Below are positions 10,701 through 16,412 of a stretch of 64,000 bases of DNA, one piece after another. Each line of letters starts with the position of its first letter. Position 1 is the first letter of the stretch. Position numbers and translations under genes: made by a program. Where the stretch lies: the NCBI RefSeq assembly GCF_009647655.1, contig NZ_WJFD01000001.1:1240001-1304000 (forward strand), given 5' to 3'. This DNA is from Chitinophaga sp. SYP-B3965. Its GTDB lineage: Bacteria; Bacteroidota; Bacteroidia; Chitinophagales; Chitinophagaceae. The notes under the pieces were generated by a model that was not told the origin of the DNA, ran no database searches, and was given only the letters and a program-made list of their open reading frames with translations.

Positions 10701-11462
10701 ACAGGTGTTGCTTAATACGGTCAGAGAGTTCAGGTTAATGAACCATGCCGAGAAGTTATATTTTGCTCCCGGGCAAAGTCCGTTTATCGTTCTTCTGTAG
10801 AATAGTTTAGGATTATCAGATGAGTTTGCGATGAGCATCCCGCCATATCCGTTATCTGTATGGTCGCCTACATTATCCCATTCCGGGCGGCCACCTGTAC
10901 GTGAATTATAGTGAATGCTGTAAAAGTCATCTGCAAGGTCTGCCGAAGGTGCATAAGTATAACCTACAGTAGCCGGGGGGTCCACAGCTCTCCGTGGAGC
11001 GCCGGCGTAGAACTGGCCAAAGGTCTCTTTGAAGTTGGTTGCAGGAGTGAAAGTTCCTTCACATTCATCCATGGAACAATCAAATACTTCAAATGACTGG
11101 CTGCGGGTCCTGTTCCTTACTTGCCCGCCTCCACTTGTATAATAAATAGTGACGGTGATATTATATATCCCGACCTTATCTGTTATAAAAGTAGCGGATT
11201 GCCCGGTAGTGCTGATATACTTAAATAGCGGGTGAGCACCCATTGCTCTGCTATGTGTATAAGTAGCCGGCGTGGCTCCGGGAGGGTCAATGGTCCACCG
11301 TACGCTATCTACGGCCCTTAAATCGTCGATGAACGCATGCATGGAAGCATATGCGTTCAGGCAGACTTTCTTAGGAGCCGTTAGTCTTCCTTCCTGGGCA
11401 TATATATTAGATATAGCACCGGAGGAGAGTATGGTTAATAATAGGAGTAGAAATCTTCTCAT
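1..11462 (-). CDS. Giant secreted HYR-repeat surface protein, SprB/adhesin-like (partial, C-terminus outside window)
   Basis: A single minus-strand frame is open from an ATG at 11462 to the left edge, at least 3,820 codons, with no stop seen where I checked it. The first 23 residues (MRRFLLLLLTILSS... ending IYAQ) form a signal peptide. Residues ~125-340 form a module ending in NNPGGCGNDIAVDDIEF, like the carbohydrate-binding/MAM-like modules of Bacteroidota adhesins. Ig/PKD-like modules follow (WEMNKNNAGW, WEFSTTSATGPF, WYRRIV). From about residue 1180 onward it is HYR-like repeats, each with DTTAP, ATDNC, TRTW and DECGNDTT and four cysteines. Proteins of this build, such as SprB of Flavobacterium, are type IX secretion substrates that act as gliding or attachment adhesins; that role is inferred, because the C-terminal sorting domain lies beyond the window. 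It is monocistronic at its 5' end and divergent from rpmI. Confidence 0.9.
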   Translation of the reverse strand, partial: MRRFLLLLLTILSSGAISNIYAQEGRLTAPKKVCLNAYASMHAFIDDLRAVDSVRWTIDPPGATPATYTHSRAMGAHPLFKYISTTGQSATFITDKVGIYNITVTIYYTSGGGQVRNRTRSQSFEVFDCSMDECEGTFTPATNFKETFGQFYAGAPRRAVDPPATVGYTYAPSADLADDFYSIHYNSRTGGRPEWDNVGDHTDNGYGGMLIANSSDNPKLFYRRTINGLCPGAKYNFSAWFINLNSLTVLSNTCQREDYRYAGVTFVVRNASNNAIIRQFNTNDVSMDLSRNLPGDQHLTGWQKFGGTLTLAPGQQNVIVEIMNNNPGGCGNDIAVDDIEFVFCAPKIYSYIDGLGVSEDMVCPGAELTLTSVIEPSNYFANPIYRWEMNKNNAGWVTVGAPYANFNTPVLNIPAGTLQELDVIEYRLMVFEAGNVNDAGCYTPSNRVLLTVPSLPTINATRPAICRGDTTILRASPLETPSVTGYQNFTFVGPRILTWPTLPAPKDSVMVDPIVTSVYDVRGGINYGRYANGTPRFCYKDASITITVDQPPVIGLGPDQILCAGTPVTLDAGAANTAFPITWTPGGQTSQTITFPAPTPGTGIATVTNQYRLLVRNGECSVRDTINITGVATAIANINMPQFYCGVTAIQLKADALTAGYTGLWTIVGATYGATITNPTLATGAQLTNVPLDQAITVRWTVSAVARPDCSSYEELTVTSETAPTATVTGPFTQCAPDFQLSGNVPGAGMQGVWVLITGTATFDDPNSPTAIATVTGGAQTVRVEWRVSRTNPSSVCTPATRQTTLTYTAPPILNVTGVDINSCANTNRFILPWAAVNSPTSYIIEAFGANPMPGFVTKTGSISGTTGSINTAIPANTPAGTYTFRLTARKTTPPNCNGYTYFTVRIETPSTVPTITVSAPVICAGTSATLTANGTLGSGAQWVWYQGGCGTGVSIGSGTTITVSPTAATTYYVRAEGAMPCGNTTCASATVNVDMMPAAANAGPDQEHCNNPTFNLAATAPSVGLGTWTVPAGVTLTGGINNRNAVAIVPAGQTATLTWTVTNGTCTSTPDNVILTNLNPIIDNVISQNQLICAASQPAQLTGTGVPTGGTGTYTYQWEFSTTSATGPFSPVPSATGSIFQPPVISQTTWYRRIVNSGACASTSNVVQIRIATNPPVVVSTPAAIGRECLIGTDYTALFGVPVFSHPDGLSITVTYNDVTTALACGFRITRTWTATDACMHTVTTSQAITITDTTVPLIAGIPNDTTVNCDAVPVQPDLTATDNCDNNVAVTKSETRTNGACANSYTLTRRWTARDACGNETIVTQIVTVRDTTAPVVTTVIPATRTVNCDAVPVQETITATDNCSTVPNITITRSEVRTNGACANSYTLTRTWLVRDECGNDTTITQVMTVQDTTAPVVTTVIPATRTVNCDAVPVQETITATDNCSTVPNITITRSEVRTNGACANSYTLTRTWLVRDECGNDTTITQVMTVQDTTAPVVTTVIPAARTVNCDAVPVQEDVTAIDNCSTVPNISITKSEVRTNGACANSYTLTRTWLVRDECGNDTTITQVINVQDTTAPVVTTIIPAARTVDCDDVPVQEDITATDNCSTVPNITVIKNETRTNGACTNSYILTRTWLVRDECGNDTTITQVINVQDTTAPVFSGLAPADTTVNCNSVPTQATITATDNCSTTPNIAVTMNEVRTNGACANTYTLTRTWTARDECGNDTTITQVIHVQDTTAPVFAAVAPADTTVNCNSVPTQATITATDNCSTTPNIAVTMNEVRTNGACANTYTLTRTWTARDECGNDTTITQVIHVQDTTAPVFAAIAPADTTVNCNSVPTQATIAATDNCSTTPNIAVTMNEVRTNGTCANTYTLTRTWTARDECGNDTTITQVIHVQDTTAPVFAAIVPADTTVNCNSVPTQVTIAATDNCSTVGNIAVTMNEVRTNGTCANTYTLTRTWRAVDECGNDTTLTQVIHVQDTTAPVVTTVIPAARTVDCDAVPVQEDVTAIDNCSTVPNISITKSEVRTNGACANTYTLTRTWLVRDECGNDTTITQVINVQDTTAPVVTTIIPAARTVDCDDVPVQEDITATDNCSTIPNITVIKTETRTNGTCTNSYTLTRTWLVRDECGNDTTITQVINVQDTTAPVFSGLAPADTTVNCNSVPTQATITATDNCSTTPNIAVTMNEVRTNGACANTYTLTRTWTARDECGNDTTITQVIHVQDTTAPVFAAIAPADTTVNCNSVPTQATITATDNCSTTPNIAVTMNEVRTNGVCANTYTLTRTWTARDECGNDTTITQVIHVQDTTAPVFAAIVPADTTVNCNSVPTQVTIAATDNCSAVGNIAVTMNEVRTNGTCANTYTLTRTWRAVDECGNDTTLTQVIHVQDTTAPVFAAIVPADTTVNCNSVPTQVTIAATDNCSAVGNIAVTMNEVRTNGTCANTYTLTRTWRAVDECGNDTTLTQVIHVQDTTAPVFSAIVPADTTVNCNSVPTQATIAATDNCSAVGNIAVTMNEVRTNGTCANTYTLTRTWRAVDECGNDTTLTQVIHVQDTTAPVVTTIIPAARTVDCDDVPVQEDITATDNCSAVPNISITKSEVRTNGACTNSYTLTRTWLVRDECGNDTTITQVIHVQDTTAPVFSGLAPADTTVNCNSVPTQATITATDNCSTTPNIAVTMNEVRTNGACANTYTLTRTWTARDECGNDTTITQVIHVQDTTAPVFAAIAPADTTVDCNSIPTQVTIAATDNCSTTPNVAVTMNEVRTNGACANTYTLTRTWTARDECGNDTTITQVINVRDTTAPIFDVVAPADTTVNCDAVPTQPTITATDNCSAVGNISVTMSETRTNGACANTYILTRTWTARDECGNDTTITQVINVRDTTAPIFDAVAPADTTVNCDAVPAQPVINATDNCSVVGNIAVTRNEVRTNGACPNTYTLTRTWTATDECGNDTTITQVITVQDTTAPVFAVIAPADTTVDCNSVPTQVTIAATDNCSTTPNVTVTMNEVRTNGACANTYTLTRTWTAVDECGNDTTITQVIHVQDTTAPVVTTIIPAARTVDCDDVPVQEDITATDNCSAIPNITVIKNETRTNGACTNSYILTRTWLVRDECGNDTTITQVINVQDTVAPRFDLVAPADTTVDCNSVPTQPTIAATDNCSATGNISVTMNEVRTNGACANTYTLTRTWTARDECGNDTTITQVINVRDTTAPIFDAVAPADTTVNCDAVPTQPTINATDNCSVVGNITVTRNEVRTNGTCPNTYILTRTWTATDECGNDTTITQVINVRDTTAPAFTTIAPADTIVNCDAVPTQPTITATDNCSATGNITVTMNEVRTNGACANTYTLTRTWTAVDECGNDTTITQVINVRDTTAPIFDAVAPADTTVNCDAVPTQPTITATDNCSTTPNIAVTMNEVRTNGACPNTYTLTRTWTARDECGNDTTLTQVITVQDTTAPVFAVIAPADTTVDCSSVPTQATIAATDNCSTTPNVTVTMNEVRTNGTCANTYTLTRTWTAVDECGNDTTITQVIHVQDTTAPVVTTIIPAARTVDCDAVPVQEDITATDNCSTVPNISITKSEVRTNGACANSYTLTRTWLVRDECGNDTTITQVINVQDTTAPVVTTIIPAAITVDCDAVPVQEDITATDNCSTVPNITVIKNETRTNGACTNSYTLTRTWLVRDECGNDTTITQVINVQDTVAPRFDLVAPADTTVDCNSVPTQPTISATDNCSATGNISVTMNEVRTNGACANTYTLTRTWTATDECGNDTTITQVINVRDTTAPIFDAVAPADTTVNCDAVPTQPTI

Positions 11463-11865
11463 TGTTTCTGACAATTAGGTGAGTCATAGGTCTGTTAGGC
11501 ACAGCAAAAGGGCTCTATTTCCGTATTAGCGGAAATGCCTTCATATGAAAAATTGATGGAAACAATGAGTAGCCCTTGATCTGGTACTCTTTTTCGTAGG
11601 TGTAAATAATCGGTTTCATAGGCTTTCGGATAATTCGGTCAAAAGGTTTCAATAACTAGGTATGGTCAAATTCAAAATAATCTGAAATTAAAATTAATGA
11701 TAATATAGGAGAAACAAAAATACGTATTTCTCCCCGAACGGTAAAAAAGAGCTAATTTGATGTTTATAAAGTATGGGCTGTTTGAAAGTCAACAAATTAA
11801 TCGAGTGGAAAAAATGTTAACTTTTTTTTGTGCAGCCAGGGGAAAAATGATTTTTTTTATGACGA
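11463..11865. promoter_or_regulatory. Intergenic region: upstream DNA of the giant surface-protein gene, with inverted repeats
   Basis: No convincing gene lies here. On the minus strand a possible -7 element TATTTTTG (plus CAAAAATA, 11715-11722) would leave a leader of about 250 nt. It sits inside an imperfect inverted repeat, GGAGAAA / TTTCTCC (11708-11733). No clear -33 box accompanies it. Nearer the start codon, ATTTCCG-6 nt-CGGAAAT (11517-11536) could form a hairpin in the leader. AT-rich runs fill 11740-11860. A promoter for the minus gene must lie here, but its exact place is uncertain. Confidence 0.35.
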
Positions 11866-11898
11866 TTGTGACATTTATCAAATAATTAGCTACCTTTG
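11866..11898 (+). promoter_or_regulatory. Bacteroidota-type promoter of rpmI-rplT
   Basis: TTG at 11866-11868, a 22-nt spacer and TACCTTTG at 11891-11898 match the Bacteroidota housekeeping consensus (TTTG, ~19-23 nt, TAnnTTTG). The start codon of rpmI lies 20 nt downstream, so the leader is short. Confidence 0.65.
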
Positions 11899-11918
11899 CA
11901 GACCAAATTTGATGTATA

Positions 11919-12116
11919 ATGCCAAAAGTAAAGACTCATAGCCGTGCGAAGAAGACGTTTACGGTGACCGGCAGCGGAGCGATCAAACGTCCGAAGGCTT
12001 TCAAAAGTCACTTGTTGACTAAGAAGTCTAACAAAAGAAAGCGTTCACTGAGAGGCAGCAGCCTGGTTTCTGATGCGAATATTAACCTGGTAAAGCGTAT
12101 GCTCGTTCTTCGCTAA
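11919..12116 (+). CDS. rpmI: 50S ribosomal protein L35
   Basis: The 65-residue basic protein begins [14 protein letters not shown] and has the usual L35 length and the [13 protein letters not shown] core, so identification is secure. It is a component of the large ribosomal subunit. It is the first gene of a two-gene operon with rplT, 38 bp downstream, behind a TACCTTTG promoter. In many Bacteroidota infC (IF-3) precedes rpmI; here the upstream 450 bp hold no infC, so the classic L20 autoregulation through an infC-rpmI leader, if present, must act on a different arrangement. Confidence 0.97.
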   Translation: MPKVKTHSRAKKTFTVTGSGAIKRPKAFKSHLLTKKSNKRKRSLRGSSLVSDANINLVKRMLVLR

Positions 12117-12154
12117 ACGTATTAATTTATTAAACAAGTTTTAAAAAGCATAAC

Positions 12155-12499
12155 ATGCCTCGTTCAGTAAACGCAGTTGCGTCCAGAGCCAGAAGAAAGA
12201 AGATCTTAAAGCAAGCCAAAGGCTTCTACGGAAAACGTAAAAACGTTTATACCGTAGCTAAGAACGTTCTGGAGAAAGGCTTAACCTATTCTTATGTAGG
12301 TCGCAAACTGAAGAAAAGAAATTACCGTCAACTGTGGATCGCCCGTATTAACGCTGCGGCCAGAGCGGAAGGATTGACTTACTCAGCTTTCATCCATAAA
12401 TTGTCAGAAAAACAAATCGGTCTGAACAGAAAAGTTCTTGCTGATCTGGCTATGAATGAGCCTGAAACTTTCAAGAGCCTCATCGCTTCTGTTAAATAA
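12155..12499 (+). CDS. rplT: 50S ribosomal protein L20
   Basis: A 114-residue basic protein starting [16 protein letters not shown], with the L20 signatures [25 protein letters not shown] and [10 protein letters not shown]. Length and sequence fit L20, which binds 23S rRNA early in 50S assembly and in many bacteria represses its own operon. It follows rpmI after 38 bp and is closed by a strong hairpin terminator 20 bp after its stop. Confidence 0.97.
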   Translation: MPRSVNAVASRARRKKILKQAKGFYGKRKNVYTVAKNVLEKGLTYSYVGRKLKKRNYRQLWIARINAAARAEGLTYSAFIHKLSEKQIGLNRKVLADLAMNEPETFKSLIASVK

Positions 12500-12520
12500 G
12501 ACATATCTCATTTCCGATAT

Positions 12521-12557
12521 ATAGCCGGTTTCTTTATTGAGACCGGCTATTTTTGTT
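12521..12557 (+). terminator. Rho-independent terminator of rpmI-rplT
   Basis: ATAGCCGGTTTC and GAGACCGGCTAT pair into a 12-bp stem (one G-T pair) around a 6-nt loop, followed by TTTTTGTTT. It lies just after the rplT stop codon. Confidence 0.88.
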
Positions 12558-12655
12558 TGCCGGGGTGAAGAAGTGGTAGAATGGCACGGGGTAAGATAAA
12601 CAGGCTTATTTAAATTACTACCTAACTACCGGATAATCCTTTGAAGATCACCTTC

Positions 12656-13465
12656 TTACTTCATTTCAAAGACTCTGCATCCAACTTCCCATCCTGTTTC
12701 TGGTAATTTCCCTTTTGGAAAGATCCCGATCACTGCAGAGCCGCTTCCGCTCATAGAGGCATAAACCGCGCCATTCTTATACATCTTCTCTTTAATGTTT
12801 CCAATAGCAGGGTAAGCTGCAAACACAGGCGCTTCAAAATCGTTCGTTAAATTGGGCTTCCAGCTGCTGACATCCTGCCAGTCAATATCCCTTAAGGCAA
12901 TGGCAGGGCGCCCGGGTATGATCTGACCGAATGCCCAACCGGTATTCACATGGATGCCGGGGTGGACGAGGAGGAAGGAGTATGCACTCAGGTCAAGGTC
13001 CAGGGGTTCCATGATCTCACCTCTGCCGGAGGCAAAACAGGCTGTATTCCGGATAAAGAAGGGGCAATCACTGCCCAACATGGCGGCATAGGCTTCCAGT
13101 TTTTCCACGGAAATGCCCAGGTTGTATTTGGAATTGAGTAATCTTAAGGTAAAAGCGCCATCTGCAGAACCGCCTCCCAGGCCTGCGCCTATGGGGATCT
13201 GCTTGTGGAGGTGCATGTGTATGGCAGGTAGTTGCGGGAAATCTGCTTTTAATAAGTGCCAGGCCCTTTTGCAAAGGTTATCCTCTGTATCTCCCGGAAT
13301 GTCCAGCCCGCTGCTGGAAAAGATATTTTCTTCGGCGGTAATGATCTCCAGGCCGTCCTGTAAGAGGAGCGGGTAGAATACGGTTTCCAGGTCGTGAAAA
13401 CCATCCGCCCGTTTCTGCAGAATGTGTAAACCCAGGTTGATCTTGCAATTGGGGAAAAGGATCAC
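12656..13465 (-). CDS. ispE: 4-diphosphocytidyl-2-C-methyl-D-erythritol kinase
   Basis: A 269-residue GHMP kinase of the non-mevalonate (MEP) isoprenoid pathway, which phosphorylates CDP-methylerythritol at the 2-position. Visible motifs are the N-terminal PNCKINLGLHI with RADGFHDLETVF, the ATP-binding PIGAGLGGGSADGA at about residues 91-105, and a C-terminal SMSGSGSAVIG. The first codon of the frame is GTG at 13465, which fits the family N-terminus with no in-frame ATG nearby. It sits 6 bp after the bifunctional nuclease gene on the same strand and is probably co-transcribed with it. Confidence 0.95.
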   Translation of the reverse strand: MILFPNCKINLGLHILQKRADGFHDLETVFYPLLLQDGLEIITAEENIFSSSGLDIPGDTEDNLCKRAWHLLKADFPQLPAIHMHLHKQIPIGAGLGGGSADGAFTLRLLNSKYNLGISVEKLEAYAAMLGSDCPFFIRNTACFASGRGEIMEPLDLDLSAYSFLLVHPGIHVNTGWAFGQIIPGRPAIALRDIDWQDVSSWKPNLTNDFEAPVFAAYPAIGNIKEKMYKNGAVYASMSGSGSAVIGIFPKGKLPETGWEVGCRVFEMK

Positions 13466-13471
13466 GCGTGT

Positions 13472-14074
13472 TTATTTACTTTTTCGGCTATTGATCTCAT
13501 CACGGATGGCGATGGCACGGATATAATCTTCCTGTTCCAGCACTTCCTGCAACAGGGTGTTCAGCTCTTCCAGGTTCAGTACTTTAAGGTCGTCTTCAGC
13601 GCCTTTTTCGTGTTCTGAGATGGTAGGGCTTCCGGCGGCTTTGGTTGTTTTCTTGCCGGCAGGATCGTCCAGGAGGATCCCTGCGCTGTTCAGGATGTTC
13701 TCGTATGTATAAATGGGGCATCCGAACCGTACTGCCAGTGCCAGGGCATCTGATGTACGGGAATCTATTTCGATGGTATCATCGTTGTTAGAGCAAATTA
13801 ATTTAGAGTAGAAAATGCCCTCCTGCAAATTGCTGATCACCACTTCATGCAACTCAACACTAAATGCATTCATGAAATTCTTCATGAGATCGTGTGTGAG
13901 CGGCCTGCTAGGCTGCATTTTTTCCAGCGCTACTGCTATGGCCTGAGCTTCAAACCCTCCTATGACTATGGGTAACCGTCTCAATCCATTCACTTCTCCC
14001 AACACCACGGCATATGAATGAGTTTGCGTAATACTGTGCGACAAAGCAACTATTTCCAATTCTATTTTTCTCAT
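13472..14074 (-). CDS. Bifunctional nuclease family protein (DUF151) with C-terminal UVR motif
   Basis: The 200-residue protein has an N-terminal BFN/DUF151 domain (LPIVIGGFEAQAIAVALE, then IDSRTSDALALAVRFGCPIY). The final ~35 residues resemble a UVR (UvrB/UvrC-interacting) motif, LLQEVLEQEDYIRAIAIRDE. The family has reported DNase/RNase activity in some organisms, but its cellular role in Bacteroidota is unclear. It lies directly upstream of ispE with a 6-bp gap. A variable acidic linker joins the two domains. Confidence 0.9.
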   Translation of the reverse strand: MRKIELEIVALSHSITQTHSYAVVLGEVNGLRRLPIVIGGFEAQAIAVALEKMQPSRPLTHDLMKNFMNAFSVELHEVVISNLQEGIFYSKLICSNNDDTIEIDSRTSDALALAVRFGCPIYTYENILNSAGILLDDPAGKKTTKAAGSPTISEHEKGAEDDLKVLNLEELNTLLQEVLEQEDYIRAIAIRDEINSRKSK

Positions 14075-14148
14075 ACTGTCAATACGCGTTAGCGCTCACG
14101 TTTAATCGTGTAAGACGTGAAGTTAGAAAAATATTCGATATCTAAAAA

Positions 14149-14159
14149 GCGGAAGCCGC
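14149..14159 (-). terminator. Weak hairpin downstream of etfA
   Basis: On the minus strand GCGG-CTT-CCGC is followed by five T (plus 14144-14148). The stem is only 4 bp, so this is a weak candidate end for the etfBA transcript. The surrounding 170 bp (14075-14245) contain several GCCG/CGGC short inverted repeats and no gene. Confidence 0.35.
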
Positions 14160-14245
14160 CAGCTATTAGCATCCGGGCGGATTTTGCGGCGATAAAGCGG
14201 CAAGATCCAGCCGAAAGTCAATAGCAGACGGCTATCACGATATTA

Positions 14246-15217
14246 TCAGATACCTTTATATTTCTTCACAGCTTCTGTCAATTTAGGCACTACCTCAAAG
14301 GCATCGCCTACTATACCATAATCTGCAGCCTTAAAGAAGGGCGCTTCCGGGTCTTTATTGATCACTACGATCACTTTACTGCCATTTACACCTGCGAGGT
14401 GCTGAATAGCCCCGGAGATGCCAATAGCTATGTATAAATTAGGTCTTACGGTGAAACCGGTCTGCCCCACGTGTTCATGGTGCGGGCGCCAGTCTGCATC
14501 TGCTACGGGGCGGCTGCAGGCAGTGGCAGCTCCCAGCGCATGCGCAAGGTCTTCCAGGATACCCCAGTTTTCCGGGCCTTTCAGGCCACGGCCGCCGCTT
14601 ACTACTATTTCTGCTTCTGTGAGGGGCACTTCGCCGCTGATGGTTTCTACTTTAATTGGTTTTACCCGGAAGTCTGCATCCGTGAGGGCAGGGGCGAAGG
14701 CTTCTACTGAAGCGGAGCCGCCTGTTGGCGCCAGGGAGAAGGTATTGGGCAGTACGGAAACGATCTTCTTTTCTGATGTGATATTAACGTTGGCAAAAGC
14801 TTTCCCGGAGAAAACGTTCTTCTTTACCACAAAGCCGTTAGCGGTATCGGGCAGGGAAATAGCGCCGGCCACCAGGCCTGCTTTCAGTCGGGATGACAAT
14901 TGCGGCGCAATAGCACGGCCGGAGAAGTTGTGGGAGAAAACAACCACAGCAGCATTTTCTTTTGCCACGGCTTCTGCGAGGATCTTTGTGGCAGTACCTG
15001 CTTCCAGTTCATTCAGACGTGCGTCTGACACGTGCAGTACTTTTTGTGCACCGTACTGGCCCAGGGAAGCCAGTTCATCTGCACTTACTTCTCCTGCTAC
15101 CAGTACGGTAGCGGATGTTCCCAGTTGCGCGGCCACTTTGGCGCCATACTGCACTGCTTCCAATGCAGACTTCTTTATTTTTCCCTGAAATTGATCGGCA
15201 AATATTAAAACAGACAT
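14246..15217 (-). CDS. etfA: Electron transfer flavoprotein subunit alpha
   Basis: A 323-residue ETF alpha subunit (FixB family). The N-terminal Rossmann-like ETF domain starts MSVLIFADQFQGKIKK. The C-terminal FAD-binding domain carries VSGGRGLKGPENW, ACSRPVADADW, GQTGFTVRPNLYIAIGISG and VVINKDPEAPFFKAADYGIVGD (about residues 206-302). With EtfB it forms the FAD/AMP heterodimer that takes electrons from acyl-CoA dehydrogenases and passes them to a quinone reductase. It lies 26 bp downstream of etfB in the same operon; no dehydrogenase gene is adjacent. Confidence 0.96.
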   Translation of the reverse strand: MSVLIFADQFQGKIKKSALEAVQYGAKVAAQLGTSATVLVAGEVSADELASLGQYGAQKVLHVSDARLNELEAGTATKILAEAVAKENAAVVVFSHNFSGRAIAPQLSSRLKAGLVAGAISLPDTANGFVVKKNVFSGKAFANVNITSEKKIVSVLPNTFSLAPTGGSASVEAFAPALTDADFRVKPIKVETISGEVPLTEAEIVVSGGRGLKGPENWGILEDLAHALGAATACSRPVADADWRPHHEHVGQTGFTVRPNLYIAIGISGAIQHLAGVNGSKVIVVINKDPEAPFFKAADYGIVGDAFEVVPKLTEAVKKYKGI

Positions 15218-15243
15218 GCGATTAAGTTTAGAATTGAATAAGA

Positions 15244-15984
15244 TCAGATCACTTTAGCTTCTTCGTGCAGGAGTTTCACCAACTCTTCCACGTTATCTGC
15301 GGGGATCAGTTTCACACCGGCTTTGGCAGGTGGTAATTCAAATGATACGATACTGGTCAGCGTGTCTGCCTGTACGGGTTCTATTACTTTCAACGGTTTG
15401 GTGCGTGCGGCCATGATACCCCGCATGTTGGGGATCCGGGCTTCAGCCATTCCTTTCTGGCAGGAAACGGCTACAGGCAGTGTTACTTCACATACTTCTT
15501 CTCCGCCTTCTATCTCGCGGCGCAGGGTAGCTACCTGGCCATTCAGTTCAAATTTGGAAGCGATGGAAACAAAGGGGATGCCTACGAGTTCTGCTACCAT
15601 ACCGCCGATACCGGAACCATTATAGTCGATGGTTTCCTTACCGGTAAATATTATATCGTAGTTTTCCTGTTTGGCGTGCGCGGCTATCTGCGAAGCAATA
15701 TAATAACTGTCATGGCTATCCGCATTTACGCGGAAGGCTTCATCTCCGCCAAGGGCAAGGGCCTTGCGGATCACTGGCTCTGTATCGGCTCCTCCCACTG
15801 TGATCAGGTGAACGGTAGCATTCAATGTTTCTTTCAGTTCCAGCGCTCTCACCAGGGCATACCATTCATCGTATGGATTGATAATAAACTGCACACCCGC
15901 TTCACTGAATTTCGTGTTGTTGTCTGCGAAAGCTATTTTTGCAGTTGTGTCGGGAGTTTTACTGATACATACTAAGATCTTCAT
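15244..15984 (-). CDS. etfB: Electron transfer flavoprotein subunit beta
   Basis: An ETF beta subunit of 246 residues when started at the ATG at 15984 (MKILVCISKTPDTTAKI), the conserved family N-terminus. An upstream in-frame ATG at 16026 would add 14 unconserved residues. The ETF-beta signature appears as VAELVGIPFVS and LRREIEGGEEVCEVTLPVAVSC, followed by EARIPNMRGIMAAR. It is the first gene of etfBA. A TATATTTG element (plus CAAATATA, 16024-16031) about 40 nt upstream could be its -7 box, though no good -33 box is seen. Confidence 0.95.
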   Translation of the reverse strand: MKILVCISKTPDTTAKIAFADNNTKFSEAGVQFIINPYDEWYALVRALELKETLNATVHLITVGGADTEPVIRKALALGGDEAFRVNADSHDSYYIASQIAAHAKQENYDIIFTGKETIDYNGSGIGGMVAELVGIPFVSIASKFELNGQVATLRREIEGGEEVCEVTLPVAVSCQKGMAEARIPNMRGIMAARTKPLKVIEPVQADTLTSIVSFELPPAKAGVKLIPADNVEELVKLLHEEAKVI

Positions 15985-16091
15985 ATCCGTTAACTGTGGT
16001 TTAATTGAAAAATGCAGTATTAGCAAATATATGGGATTTAGGCATTGGGCGAGCAGGCAGCTGCCCGTAATTAAAATTAGAAATATTCAAT

Positions 16092-16403
16092 ATGGATAGG
16101 ATCACTCAACTGAAAGCATTCCTGGAAAGCAGTCCTGCTGACAGCTTTCTGAAACATGCGCTGGCACTTGAATACATCAAGATACAGGAGGATGGGAACG
16201 CGCGAAAAGTATTTGAGGAATTACTGGAAAAGGAACCTAATTATGTAGGCTCTTATTACCACCTGGGCAAATTACTGGAGCGTATGGGTGAAACGGAAGC
16301 AGCTGTTGCTGTGTATGAAAAGGGGATGTATATTGCCTGGGAAGAGAAAGATATGCATGCCTATAACGAGCTGCAGGCGGCTCACGAAGATCTCACTGAT
16401 TAA
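16092..16403 (+). CDS. Small tetratricopeptide-repeat protein
   Basis: The 103-residue protein is made of about two and a half TPR helices pairs: SFLKHALALEYIKI, ARKVFEELLEKEPNYVGSYYHLGKLLE and EAAVAVYEKGMYIA. It has no signal peptide, so it is probably a cytoplasmic scaffold or adaptor. It lies 9 bp upstream of tilS on the same strand, suggesting co-transcription, and is divergent from etfBA. No specific function can be assigned. Confidence 0.85.
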   Translation: MDRITQLKAFLESSPADSFLKHALALEYIKIQEDGNARKVFEELLEKEPNYVGSYYHLGKLLERMGETEAAVAVYEKGMYIAWEEKDMHAYNELQAAHEDLTD

Positions 16404-16412
16404 TTAAAGTTC

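Noticed and set aside
14418..15188. 256-codon plus-strand frame over etfA
   Set aside because: Antisense of the well-identified etfA gene with no protein motif.
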